DNA of 64,000 bases from contig CALULN010000014.1 in NCBI GenBank assembly GCA_944321505.1, forward strand, positions 1 to 64,000, given 5' to 3'. Below are positions 17,945 to 26,877 of this stretch, piece by piece. Position 1 is the first letter of the stretch; each line of letters begins with the position of its first letter. This DNA comes from Candidatus Methanomethylophilaceae archaeon. GTDB lineage: Archaea > Thermoplasmatota > Thermoplasmata > Methanomassiliicoccales > Methanomethylophilaceae. The position numbers were made by a program, and so were the translations under genes. Below the pieces are notes generated by a model. The model saw only the letters and a list, made by a program, of their open reading frames with translations, made no database searches and was not told the DNA's origin.

Positions 17945-19279
17945 ATGACAGGGGAGATCACCGTCAGCCAGTTCAACGAGAGGGTCAAAGGGCTCCTCGG
18001 TTCCGCTGACATGCTCCACGACATCTCGGTCGTGGGGGAGATCTCAGAGTACAAGACCGCCAGCTCCGGACATGTGTACCTCACTCTCAAGGACAGGGAT
18101 TCCGCCGTTTCGTGCACGCTTTTCCGTTCGGCCGCCTCGCGTCTCTCCTTCCGCCCTGCTGTAGGGATGAAGGTTGTGGCCTTCGGCAGCGTGTCGTTCT
18201 ACAGTCCCAGAGGGAGCCTGGGATTCAACATCCTGGGGATGGCGCCCTACGGCAAGGGGGAGCAGCAGAAGGCCCTGGAGGAGCTCACAGCAAAGCTGCT
18301 CAAGGAGGGCCTGTTCGATCCGGAGCGCAAGCGCCAGGTGCCCAGGTACCCCAAGGTGATAGGGGTGGTGACCTCACGCACCGGCGCCGTCATCAGGGAC
18401 ATCATAGACACCGCCTCCCGCAGGTTCCCCGCAGACATACTCCTGGCTCCCGCACAGGTCCAGGGGGAGGGAGCGGACGTCTCCATCGTGAAGGGGATAG
18501 AGCTGCTGAACAGGGAGGGCGTGGATGTGATCATCGTCGGTAGGGGAGGCGGTTCCGCCGACGACCTCTCCGCTTTCAATTCGGAGATCGTCGTGAGGGC
18601 GGTATGCGCTTCCAGGGCACCCGTCATATCAGCGGTGGGACACGCCATCGACAAGTCCCTCACAGACCGCGCTGCGGACAGGTACGCAGAGACCCCAACC
18701 ATGGCCGCCACCATCGCTGTGCCGGAGCTCGAGGGAGAGATGCGCCGGGTGGACGCCCTGGATATGAGGATGTCCTCGTCGCTGAACGCCGTGCTGGAGA
18801 GGATGAGGTCCCGCTTCGGGATGTATGATTCCCGGCTCCGTCCGGAGTCCGCTCTTCGCGAGATCTCCGGGAAGCGTTCTCAGGTCGAAGCGCTCTGGTC
18901 CGCCGCTGGATCGGTGGTCTCGAGGAAGGTTTCCGGAGCATCGTCATCATTCGCCAGGGCGGACTCCCGTCTGGACCCGTCCAGGGCGGCGGATGCCATC
19001 GCCAGGCTACGGGAGGCGCTGGCTTCGATCGATGCCAGGGTGTCAGCATCCGCATCCCTGGCGATGGAGCGCAGGGCATCCGCATTGTCCGCCCTCTCGG
19101 ACCGCCTGCGCTCGGACGATCCCTCCAACGTGCTGGGGAGGGGATACAGCTACATAACCGACGGAAGCGGACGCGCCGTCGGATCGGCTGTGCAGCTGTC
19201 GCCGGGGACCACGGTGACCGTGCGCATGAAGGACGGTTCCGCCAAGGCGGAGATACAGGAGGTGAGCATCGATGGATGA
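17945..19279 (+). CDS. xseA: Exonuclease VII large subunit
   Basis: About 444 residues, XseA, the large subunit of the bacterial single-strand-specific exonuclease VII. The N-terminal OB-fold with VVGEISEYKTASSGHVYLTL is clear. The core contains VIGVVTSRTGAVIRDI, IIVGRGGGSADDLSAFNSE and the SAVGHAIDKSLTDRAADRYAETPT region, followed by a coiled-coil C-terminal part and ending in LGRGYSYITDGSGRAV. An earlier ATG at 17903 lies before the palindromic TATA box (GCGATATATCGC, 17913-17924), so transcription should begin at the second ATG, 17945. It overlaps xseB by 8 nt. Confidence 0.92.
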   Translation: MTGEITVSQFNERVKGLLGSADMLHDISVVGEISEYKTASSGHVYLTLKDRDSAVSCTLFRSAASRLSFRPAVGMKVVAFGSVSFYSPRGSLGFNILGMAPYGKGEQQKALEELTAKLLKEGLFDPERKRQVPRYPKVIGVVTSRTGAVIRDIIDTASRRFPADILLAPAQVQGEGADVSIVKGIELLNREGVDVIIVGRGGGSADDLSAFNSEIVVRAVCASRAPVISAVGHAIDKSLTDRAADRYAETPTMAATIAVPELEGEMRRVDALDMRMSSSLNAVLERMRSRFGMYDSRLRPESALREISGKRSQVEALWSAAGSVVSRKVSGASSSFARADSRLDPSRAADAIARLREALASIDARVSASASLAMERRASALSALSDRLRSDDPSNVLGRGYSYITDGSGRAVGSAVQLSPGTTVTVRMKDGSAKAEIQEVSIDG

Positions 19280-19508
19280 GAAGAGACCTGAGGAGATGAC
19301 GTTCGAGGAGAGCCTCGACAGGCTGAACGAGCTGGTGGAGCTGCTGGAAGGCGGCACCCTGGACCTCAACGGGAGCATAGAGGTCTACGAGCAGGCAGTG
19401 GCCCTGAGGGACAGGTGCAGGAGCATCCTCGAGGACGGGGAGCGCCGCATTCAGGCCATAATGGAGAAGGCCGACGGCACCGTGAAGGACGACCTGGTCA
19501 TCGGCTGA
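19272..19508 (+). CDS. xseB: Exonuclease VII small subunit
   Basis: A 78-residue XseB. The family pattern is evident in MTFEESLDRLNELVELLEGG, GTLDLNGSIEVYEQAVALRDRC and the short helical C-terminus. The start overlaps the end of xseA. Several copies of the small subunit normally assemble with one large subunit. The gene ends 11 nt into the convergent methyltransferase gene. Confidence 0.93.
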   Translation: MDEKRPEEMTFEESLDRLNELVELLEGGTLDLNGSIEVYEQAVALRDRCRSILEDGERRIQAIMEKADGTVKDDLVIG

Positions 19509-20262
19509 CCGGGTGCCAGCAGTGCACGGTCAGGGAGTTCTCCCAGTCGTAGACGTAGTAGCCGTCCTCGATATAGGGGTCCATCAGCTCCCGCACGACG
19601 TCTGAGACGTCCTCATCCACGCCGTTGGCGCGGAACGCGGTGCATTCCCTGGATACAGCCTCGTCCACGGGTATGCGGGCCCTGACCCTCTCGGTGAAGG
19701 TCTCGGTGAGGCGCTCCCTTCCGTTGTCATCCAGCCATTCCGCCACTGCGGCGGCCTGGCGGTTCACCGGACGTTCGATCCCCAACGATTCCCATACGGC
19801 CGTCCTGAGCCTCTCCCCTCCGTGGAACCTCCAAGATACCGTGGCGCAGCTCTCCCTGGCGGCGCCCTCCATCCTGCGGAGAGATGCATCGGTGTCCGGG
19901 AACGGGCACAGGGATGCTATGCAGGCGGCGTATCCTTTCTTCGGGATGTATCTCCCCCAATCCTGATGGAACAGCTCGATGTTCGTCAGACCCTTCTCCT
20001 TCGCGCCTGCGGAGAGCCTTGCGAGCATGCGCTCCGACGAATCCATGCAGGTGAGGATCCTGACTTTGGGAGCGAGTTCAAGGGAGTAGGTGCCCGGTCC
20101 GGAACCAACCTCCAGCACCGAGTACTCAGGCCTCAGATAGCCGGTCTCCAGCATCCGATCCACTATCCTGCCGGGCATGGAGCCCTGCTGATAGGATGAG
20201 TATCCCACGGCGTACTCGTCCCAGTACCTGATGCGGTCGTCTGAGCCCTCCTGCTGCCTCAT
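19498..20262 (-). CDS. SAM-dependent methyltransferase, last gene of the PARIS-like operon
   Basis: A 254-residue class I methyltransferase. Motif I is YSVLEVGSGPGTYSLELA, with the acidic residue of motif II in LTCMDSSERML. The C-terminal half (WRFHGGERLRTAVWESLGIE, DVVRELMDPYIEDGYYVYDW) does not point to a known substrate. The start at 20262 overlaps the stop of the DUF4435 gene as ATGA; upstream in-frame ATGs would lie inside that gene. It is the fourth gene of a tightly coupled operon behind an SBF-type transporter, an AAA ATPase and a TOPRIM protein. It could be a modification or self-protection enzyme for that system, or unrelated cargo. Confidence 0.8.
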   Translation of the reverse strand: MRQQEGSDDRIRYWDEYAVGYSSYQQGSMPGRIVDRMLETGYLRPEYSVLEVGSGPGTYSLELAPKVRILTCMDSSERMLARLSAGAKEKGLTNIELFHQDWGRYIPKKGYAACIASLCPFPDTDASLRRMEGAARESCATVSWRFHGGERLRTAVWESLGIERPVNRQAAAVAEWLDDNGRERLTETFTERVRARIPVDEAVSRECTAFRANGVDEDVSDVVRELMDPYIEDGYYVYDWENSLTVHCWHPVSR

Positions 20263-21116
20263 GGCTCCCTCCATAGCGTCATGCCGTTGGCCTTGCACCA
20301 ATCCGCTGTGTTCCTGTATAATTCCGTCTCCGCGAACATGCGCAGGTCGTAGGTCATCCTAAGGGCGCCCCCCACCTCGCCTTCCCTGATGTTCTTGGAG
20401 TTGTATGCGCCGAAGGTCTCCCTGAATCCTATGACAAGGATGTCCACCAGGTCGTGCCCTCTGCACACGGACTCCGGGGGATGCTTCCGCTTCAACTCGT
20501 CGGAGAGCATGTCCTTCAGCTCTCTGCTGTCGGTACGGCGGTACTTGGTGTTGGACAGCACCTCCCGTATCAGGGATGATGTGTCGCAGGAGAGCGAGCG
20601 GGTGTCGATGAAGCTGTAGAAGTCCAGGTCCTTGAACGACAGGTTGAGGGACTTCCTGCTGCTGATGTACATGAGCAGACCTATCGGATACGCTGCCTGG
20701 AGCACCCTGCCCCTTATCGGACCGTACCTCTCCTCGAATGCTTTGATGCTCTCGCGCTCACCGTACTCCCAGAGGATGCTGTCGAAGGCCTCGGACATGA
20801 CGATCATGGACTCCGCATCCCTGGTGTCCGTTTCGAACACCGGTCCGTCGGCGGATCCGTGGCGGAGGATGTCCAGATCCGCATCCGCTATCCCGATCAC
20901 CTTCCGGTCGTTCCTGGATTCGCGGCAGGTGCGGACGGATTCCACGACCTTGTCCTTGCTGTGGGCTATCACCAGCTCCACCTGGTCCTCTACCGTGAAC
21001 TTGCCGTAGAGGCGGAAGTCCGTTATGCCTTCGACGACCAGTATCGTCCCTTTGAAGGCGGACCTCATCATGCAGACCGTGTTGGCCACATCGGAGGATG
21101 TCAGGTATTCGCGCAT
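20259..21116 (-). CDS. DUF4435 TOPRIM protein, AriB-like
   Basis: A 285-residue protein with the DUF4435 layout: GTILVVEGITDFRLY (Glu29 of the TOPRIM motif), then a strand ending in KVIGIADADLD (Asp78, Asp80, Asp82), then ETDTRDAESMIV. In the PARIS anti-phage system the effector AriB is a DUF4435 TOPRIM nuclease activated by the ATPase AriA. Here the ATG (21116) follows directly on the stop of an AAA/ABC ATPase gene (TGA-ATG), the arrangement expected for an AriA/AriB-like pair. A methyltransferase starts inside its stop codon. That it is a nuclease effector is inferred from family and context; the catalytic residues appear intact. Confidence 0.75.
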   Translation of the reverse strand: MREYLTSSDVANTVCMMRSAFKGTILVVEGITDFRLYGKFTVEDQVELVIAHSKDKVVESVRTCRESRNDRKVIGIADADLDILRHGSADGPVFETDTRDAESMIVMSEAFDSILWEYGERESIKAFEERYGPIRGRVLQAAYPIGLLMYISSRKSLNLSFKDLDFYSFIDTRSLSCDTSSLIREVLSNTKYRRTDSRELKDMLSDELKRKHPPESVCRGHDLVDILVIGFRETFGAYNSKNIREGEVGGALRMTYDLRMFAETELYRNTADWCKANGMTLWREP

Positions 21117-22145
21117 TCAAGCCCTCAGCTCGTTGGAGCGGTCCCACATGTCGTGTATCACCTGCGGCGAGTGGGTGGCGGCGACGATCTGCAGGTCCCT
21201 GAGGCGGCAGACGTCCATGAGCACCTTGCCCAGCCTCTGCTGCCAGGACACGTGTATGGATATCTCGGGCTCATCGATGATGGCCAGGGCACCGTGGGGG
21301 GTCTGGAACAGCAATCTGTAGAACACGATGATGATGTGCTTCTCCCCGGAGGAGAGGACCTCCAGGGGGATGTGGGAGCCGTTGTTGAGGGTGATCTGCA
21401 TCTTGCCGTTGGAGATGGACAGCCTCTTGTTGACGAAGAATGAGTTCACTATGTCCTGGAACACGACGATGGACTCCGCCAGGTCGTAGCAGTCGGCTAC
21501 GTACTCCTCCACGGCGCGGGTGAGCCTGAGGTAGCTGTCGTGTGATTTGTGGATGTCGTACCTGGAGGGGGCCATGCGCAACCCCACGGGCAGGTTCATC
21601 CTCAGCCCTGCGGAGTACATGAAGTCGGTCTTGGGCTTCAGGTCCGCCAGCCGGGATTCGATGTCTGCATCGGACATGTCATCGCCGGGGGATGTGGCTG
21701 CCACGTCGATCGCCGTCTCCTCCTTCGCCGAGAGGAACCTGTCCTCCAGCTCGTCGGCGTACACGTCGATGGCGTACATCAGGCGTCCGTCCTTGCGCTT
21801 CACGGTGAGCCTCTCCGGGGATACGTAGACCGCGGGGAGGATGGTCTCGAGGTCGTATCTCCCGAGCCTCTCCTCCAGCTCGTTCTTCTGCATCTGAACA
21901 AGCAGCTCCTCTCCGTTCTCGACGATTAGGATGGATCCGTCATCGAATCCAAGGTCCAGACGGGTGAAGGGGACGGCTTTGACCTCGACGGTGTATCCCC
22001 TCAGGATCCCGTAGATGAGCTTGAGGAAGATGCTCTTGCCCATGCCGTTGGTTGAATGGACGAACGTCACACCATCGGGGTCCAGCTCAATCCTGTGGTC
22101 GTACACGCCGAAGAGGCCGGTGACTGTGGCGGAGACGAGCTTCAT
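21117..22145 (-). CDS. AAA/ABC-type ATPase, AriA-like
   Basis: A 342-residue ATPase of the AAA_15/AAA_21 (OLD/RecF-like) group. Walker A reads HSTNGMGKS near residues 30-38, where the usual first Gly is replaced by Ser31. The ABC signature is VLSSGEKHIIIVF, Walker B ALAIIDEPEISIHVSW, and the switch His is in AATHSPQVIHD. It is somewhat shorter than described AriA proteins. It overlaps the upstream transporter by 4 nt and abuts the DUF4435 gene downstream. In PARIS such an ATPase assembles into a cage-like sensor that releases AriB; a similar role here is inferred. Other ATPase-DUF4435 defence pairs are an alternative. Confidence 0.78.
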   Translation of the reverse strand: MKLVSATVTGLFGVYDHRIELDPDGVTFVHSTNGMGKSIFLKLIYGILRGYTVEVKAVPFTRLDLGFDDGSILIVENGEELLVQMQKNELEERLGRYDLETILPAVYVSPERLTVKRKDGRLMYAIDVYADELEDRFLSAKEETAIDVAATSPGDDMSDADIESRLADLKPKTDFMYSAGLRMNLPVGLRMAPSRYDIHKSHDSYLRLTRAVEEYVADCYDLAESIVVFQDIVNSFFVNKRLSISNGKMQITLNNGSHIPLEVLSSGEKHIIIVFYRLLFQTPHGALAIIDEPEISIHVSWQQRLGKVLMDVCRLRDLQIVAATHSPQVIHDMWDRSNELRA

Positions 22146-23065
22146 CGCATGGGAGAAGCGGATTCCGCGCTATTATCACTTCCCTTGTCCCGGGTGACGA
22201 CGGAGAACCACAGCGTCTCGAATATGATGGCGAGGAAGCAGGGGATCACCGACTCGGGGGCCAGCAGGATCATGGCCATGGACACCGACAGCCCGGTGTT
22301 CTTCCAGACACCCATCACAAGGTAGACGGTGTACGTATCCCTCCCGAAGCCGATCCTCTTCACAACGAATCCGGTGAGGAGGTGGAGCACCGCTATGCGG
22401 ATTATGACAACGGCGGCTATGGACAGGACGAAGGAGACGTTGTCCATGATGTAGGCGTGGTTGGCGTTGACGGAGAAGAACACCATCAGCGCCATCATGA
22501 TGTTGATGACGGGGACCTTGGCGGTGCGGCTGAGATGCAGGTACTTCAGGGGGCGGGAGACCACCACGGGTATGATGATGAACAGGCCGATGTACCTGAG
22601 GATCTCCAGCGGGTTGACCGCATCGCCCAGCAGCATGAACGATATGAGCGGCGTCAGCACGATGCCGGCCGCATAGGTTGCGGTGACGCCCATCACCGCT
22701 GCGCCCACGTTCCCCCTGACGAGGATGGCGGCGGTGACAACCGATATCGCGCAGGGCATGGATGCCAGCATGACCCAGCCGTGCCAGATGTCGGGGTTGG
22801 ATTCGATGTATATCAGCCCGAACAGGAGGGTGATGGCTGTGTTCAGGACATAGCACAGCAGCACCGACATCACGGCGCCGCCTCCGTGCTCCGCGAAGTT
22901 CTCTCTGCTGATGGTCAGACCGTCAAGGGAGAGGGTCATCTGGATCATCAGCGCGATGACGATGAGGGTGGAGGAGTCGATGTCCAGAGGCTCCATGAGG
23001 AGGCTGAGGGCAATGGCCAGGATCACCCAGAACCGCAGGTCCATTAGGAGGTCCGATGCACGCAT
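22142..23065 (-). CDS. SBF/BASS-family transporter (sodium symporter-like)
   Basis: A 307-residue membrane protein with about nine to ten hydrophobic segments. It resembles the bile acid:sodium symporter fold (SBF/BASS, including ACR3-like and YfeH-like proteins), for example WVMLASMPCAISVVTAAILVRGNVGAAVMGV and the repeated VYLVMGVWKNTGLSVSMAMILL in the second half. The substrate is unknown. A TATA-like GGTAAATAGGG lies about 25 nt before the ATG, so it leads the operon whose later genes are the AriA-like ATPase, AriB-like protein and methyltransferase (4-nt overlap with the ATPase). A transporter at the head of a defence-like operon is unusual; it may simply be the original owner of the promoter. 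Confidence 0.78.
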   Translation of the reverse strand: MRASDLLMDLRFWVILAIALSLLMEPLDIDSSTLIVIALMIQMTLSLDGLTISRENFAEHGGGAVMSVLLCYVLNTAITLLFGLIYIESNPDIWHGWVMLASMPCAISVVTAAILVRGNVGAAVMGVTATYAAGIVLTPLISFMLLGDAVNPLEILRYIGLFIIIPVVVSRPLKYLHLSRTAKVPVINIMMALMVFFSVNANHAYIMDNVSFVLSIAAVVIIRIAVLHLLTGFVVKRIGFGRDTYTVYLVMGVWKNTGLSVSMAMILLAPESVIPCFLAIIFETLWFSVVTRDKGSDNSAESASPMR

Positions 23066-23187
23066 GCGCGTGCATGCACGATTCCCTATTTACCGACTAT
23101 GGAAGGTCTCCGTCGATGACGTGGGTCCCGCACCCCGACACATGACGGGCGGAACCATTTAGTACGGATTCCCCCGATGCACGGCCG

Positions 23188-24030
23188 ATGGATACTCAAT
23201 CGGTCTATGACAGCATAACCGAGGACGTGAAGAACGGCGCTATCGATTCCGTGTTCCCCAAGGTGGAATCCATCCTCGCGGAGCACCCCCACGATCCGAT
23301 GGAGCACATCAAATGCGCCTCCCTTCTGAAATCCATCGATCTGGAGTCCGAATGCCAGGGGATCCTGGACCGTGTCGTCTCCGATCCGCCGGAGGATCCC
23401 GCGGAAAGGCAGGCCGTCGCCGTGGCCTTGCGCAATCTCGGCCGCTCCGAGGAGGCCTTCGACATTGTGCGCTCTCTCCCAGAACCGGACCCGTACGAGC
23501 TGGCCATGTGCATGCACTCCGTGGGAGAGGATGAATCCGCACTCTCCGTCATCCGGGAGAGGGGTCTCTCCGACCGCGATTCGAGGATACTCCTCTGCGA
23601 GTGCCTGTGCTCCGTCGGAGAGCATGCCTCCGCACTCAGGGAGGCCGAGGCGCTGTACTCAGACATCGGCGGTGAGTACGATGTGCTGGTCAACCTGGCC
23701 ACCACCATGGTCCGCGGCGGCGACGCCAAAGGTGCCGCGAAATTCTTGAAGGACCTCATGAAGCACGACAAGAAGGACCTGGATGTTATGGCAGCTTTCG
23801 CCCGCATCATGCTGCTCACCGGGAAGATGCCGGCCGCGGTCAACTACTCAGTGCGCGTGGTCAACACCGACGGCACCCATCTTGGGGCCCTTGAGACCCT
23901 GGCCATGTGCCATGTGGAGAAAGGCTCCTACGGCCATGCCAAGATCATCGCCGGACGCATCAACGAGCTGGATCCAGGCAACCCCGCTTCGGTCCGCATC
24001 ATCGACGCCTGCCGCATCATGGGTTCCTGA
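23188..24030 (+). CDS. TPR-repeat protein
   Basis: A 280-residue protein made of helical, tetratricopeptide-like repeats, for example DPAERQAVAVALRNLGRSEEAFDIV, DVLVNLATTMVRGGDAKGAAKFL and KKDLDVMAAFARIMLLTGKMPAAVNYS. There are no membrane segments or enzymatic motifs, so it probably serves as a protein-interaction scaffold in the cytoplasm. A TATA-like element (CCATTTAGTACGG) lies about 28 nt before the ATG. Its 3' end overlaps the convergent trkH by 14 nt. Confidence 0.75.
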   Translation: MDTQSVYDSITEDVKNGAIDSVFPKVESILAEHPHDPMEHIKCASLLKSIDLESECQGILDRVVSDPPEDPAERQAVAVALRNLGRSEEAFDIVRSLPEPDPYELAMCMHSVGEDESALSVIRERGLSDRDSRILLCECLCSVGEHASALREAEALYSDIGGEYDVLVNLATTMVRGGDAKGAAKFLKDLMKHDKKDLDVMAAFARIMLLTGKMPAAVNYSVRVVNTDGTHLGALETLAMCHVEKGSYGHAKIIAGRINELDPGNPASVRIIDACRIMGS

Positions 24031-25516
24031 TGCGCCTTATCCCGCTCATCATCCATGCCTTCCAGAACCCGGGCGTGAGGACGAGCACCGCCATTATGAC
24101 CTCCAGCCTGCCTATCCACATCAGCAGGCAGAGGACCAGCTGGATCCAGGGGCCCAGCTCGATGGCCGTGAGCTCGAACAGTCCCGAACCGACCGTTGAC
24201 AGCGAGGCTATCGACAGGGCTATGGAGCTGGAGAAGTCCATGGTGTTCGTCAGGAGGGAGATGGCGCCGGCCCCGATGGCCGCGATGATGAGGAACAGCA
24301 CCGCGATGATTATGGATGAGTAGACGACGTTGCTGTCCGCATCCTTCCCGTGGTCCTTTATGCTGTACACGGCGTTGGGGCTGGTGGAGAGCCTCACCGT
24401 CCCCAGGATGACCTGCGCTATGAGCTTCAGGCGGTGGATCTTCAGCCCTCCGGTCGCGGAGTTCGAGCATCCCCCGATGAGGCCGACGATCGAAAGGAAG
24501 ATGACCGCCGTCTCCGGCCAGTTGACGTAGTCTGCCACGAACCCCGTGGTGGTGGCCACCGAGAGCGCGTAGAACAGGGTGTCGAAGAACGAGTCGAAGC
24601 CGTCGAAGCTGTATCCGGCACGGGACAGCAGGATGACAAGCAGCACGATCACAACCGCGAACCAGACGAGCATGTACCTGAGCTCGCTGTCCTCTCTGAA
24701 GGGCTGCAGGGACCTCTTGGTCACGGCGGTGAAGGTTGTGATAAGGTTGGTGGAGGCGATGACCATGAACACCGCGATCACCGCCTTCGACGCCATATCC
24801 AGGGACACGACCTCGTCGTCGGCTACGGCGAACCCGGTGGTGGACGCGGTGCTCATGGAGAGGCACACCGAATCCAGGAAGCTGTTACCCAGTGCGGTCA
24901 GGATGACCGCTTCCACCAGGGTTATGGCGGCGTAGAGGGCGGCGAACCTCACCGCCAGGGTCTTCATCCTGTTGGTGAAGATCCTGGATTCGCTGAGGAG
25001 GTCGGAGGAGAAGAGGTATCTGCCCCCTAGGCCGAAGACCGTAAGGAACAGCGTGAACACGCAGATGAAACCGATGCCTCCGAGCCAGCCCGTCAGGGAC
25101 CTCCAGAGGAGCATCGAGCCGGGCATGGATTCCAGGTCCTCGATGCATGTTATGCCGGTGGTGGTGAACCCGCTGACGGACTCGAACACCGCATCCATGG
25201 GGGCGAGGCCGTAGGCGAGGTACGGTATCGCGCCGGAGACGCAGGCCAGGAGCAGCACCAGGGAGACCGTGGCGACCCCCTTCAGGGGGATGACCTTATC
25301 CGGAGTGCGGAACGCCATCAGGAGGGCCAGCCCGATGACGATCAGCGCGGCGGACGATCCTCCGATGGCCGCGGCGGTGCCGTCGGGGCATCCCATGATG
25401 CCGAAGCAGACGGTCATGGCGATGCCGATGGCCAGGAGGACGTACCCGCCCACGTGGAGGGGGAACGATTGGAAAGGCGCCTTGGAGGACAGGTCCTGCA
25501 GGAACTCATTGAGCAT
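24017..25516 (-). CDS. trkH: Trk potassium uptake membrane subunit
   Basis: A 499-residue TrkH/KtrB-type potassium channel subunit with multiple membrane helices and the four selectivity-filter loops, among them SVSGFTTTGITCIEDLES, STASTTGFAVADDE and SVATTTGFVADYVNWP. The last third contains FELTAIELGPWIQLVLCLLMWIGRLE, typical of TrkH. The ATG overlaps the end of trkA by 11 nt, so the gating subunit is made first. Confidence 0.94.
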   Translation of the reverse strand: MLNEFLQDLSSKAPFQSFPLHVGGYVLLAIGIAMTVCFGIMGCPDGTAAAIGGSSAALIVIGLALLMAFRTPDKVIPLKGVATVSLVLLLACVSGAIPYLAYGLAPMDAVFESVSGFTTTGITCIEDLESMPGSMLLWRSLTGWLGGIGFICVFTLFLTVFGLGGRYLFSSDLLSESRIFTNRMKTLAVRFAALYAAITLVEAVILTALGNSFLDSVCLSMSTASTTGFAVADDEVVSLDMASKAVIAVFMVIASTNLITTFTAVTKRSLQPFREDSELRYMLVWFAVVIVLLVILLSRAGYSFDGFDSFFDTLFYALSVATTTGFVADYVNWPETAVIFLSIVGLIGGCSNSATGGLKIHRLKLIAQVILGTVRLSTSPNAVYSIKDHGKDADSNVVYSSIIIAVLFLIIAAIGAGAISLLTNTMDFSSSIALSIASLSTVGSGLFELTAIELGPWIQLVLCLLMWIGRLEVIMAVLVLTPGFWKAWMMSGIRRIRNP

Positions 25517-26864
25517 CGGTCACACCGTGGTTGATCTGGGATCTGAAGAGCTTCTCCAGCTTGGAGATCTTGACGTTGTAGGTGAACATCAGGACCTTGT
25601 CCCCCGGGAGGTACTGCACATCCATCCTGGGGAAGATCCTCCTGTCTCCGCGGAGTATGCATGCAACCCTGCTGCCGGACGGCAGCTTGACGTCGCCCAT
25701 CAGCTGGGATGCGACGCTGGATTCCTCCATGACATTGATGCTGAAGAAGAGCTCCCCGTCGTACTTCATGCGCAGGATGGCCTCAGAGTCGGAGACCAGG
25801 GTCTTCGTGATCTCGTTGGCCACCACCGTCTGGTACCCCAAGGTGGACTGGATGCCGGTGAAGTCGAAGATGTCCTCGTATTCTGTGAGGGAGTAGCTGG
25901 CGACGATTTTCCTGGCGCCCAGCTTCTTGCCCATGAGGCATGCGAGGAGGTTGGTCTCGTCGGAGGACGAGAGGGCAAGCACAACATCGGACCTCCCTAC
26001 ATTTTCCATGTTCAGGAGGTGGGGGTCTACGGGGCTCCCGTTGACGACGATGACGCTGCTGAACTGCCTGGCCATGCGCCTGCAGACCTCGGTGTCCGGC
26101 TCGATCAGCTTCACGTAGCGCTTCTTGCCCTGGAGCAGGCGGGCGGTATGGGCGCCGGTGACGGTGGCTCCCAGGATCACGAACTCGTTGGCCTCGCGGG
26201 GGCAGCCCATCATGGTGTTGAACGCGTCTATGCCCTCGGGGGTCCCCAGGACGCAGATCCTGTCCCCTTCGTGTATCTCCACGGTCTCGTTGTCCAGTAT
26301 GACCTCATCGCCGCGGTAGATGGCCACCACGCCGACGTCCGGAGGGATGTCGAGGCCGATGACCACTTTGCCGATGATGTCGGGGTTGCTGCGGGTGACC
26401 AGGAACGTGGCCAGCCCCATCCCCATGGACTCGATGGACTCGTAGTCCACGGCGTTCTCCAGAGTGGCGATGGTGGCCAATAGGCTGGCGCTGAGGAGCT
26501 CGGGGGAGAAGATCTGGTCGATGCCCTCGAAATGCCCCTTGTCCCCGGGGACGTAGTCCGGGTCGACCACTCTGGCCACCGTCTTGACATCGGGATCGAT
26601 CTGCTTGGCCAGCATGCATATGAAGAGATTGACGTCGTCCTGTTTCGTGGTGGCGATGACGACGTCGGCCCGGTGCCTCTCTATGGCCTCCCTGAGGATC
26701 TTCGGGTTGGAGCCGTTCTCGTTGAACATGGAGACGTTGAGCAGGGATTTCACCCTCTCGGCCACCTGCGTGTCGTTCTCCACGATCATGACGTCGTTGT
26801 TGTGGGAGAGGACCTCCGCCACAGTGAATCCGACCTTCCCGGCACCGATAATTATTATGTTCAT
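25506..26864 (-). CDS. trkA: Trk potassium uptake gating subunit
   Basis: A 452-residue TrkA with two RCK units. Each begins with a Rossmann NAD-binding motif: MNIIIIGAGKVGFTVAEVL at the N-terminus and FVILGATVTGAHTARLLQG in the second half. Each is followed by a TrkA-C domain (for example IIGKVVIGLDIPPDVGVVAIYRG). The start at 26864 is chosen because it sits right at the Rossmann motif; upstream in-frame codons overlap the intergenic gap. It regulates TrkH according to NAD(H)/ATP state in relatives. Confidence 0.94.
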   Translation of the reverse strand: MNIIIIGAGKVGFTVAEVLSHNNDVMIVENDTQVAERVKSLLNVSMFNENGSNPKILREAIERHRADVVIATTKQDDVNLFICMLAKQIDPDVKTVARVVDPDYVPGDKGHFEGIDQIFSPELLSASLLATIATLENAVDYESIESMGMGLATFLVTRSNPDIIGKVVIGLDIPPDVGVVAIYRGDEVILDNETVEIHEGDRICVLGTPEGIDAFNTMMGCPREANEFVILGATVTGAHTARLLQGKKRYVKLIEPDTEVCRRMARQFSSVIVVNGSPVDPHLLNMENVGRSDVVLALSSSDETNLLACLMGKKLGARKIVASYSLTEYEDIFDFTGIQSTLGYQTVVANEITKTLVSDSEAILRMKYDGELFFSINVMEESSVASQLMGDVKLPSGSRVACILRGDRRIFPRMDVQYLPGDKVLMFTYNVKISKLEKLFRSQINHGVTDAQ

Positions 26865-26877
26865 CGACACACACCGC

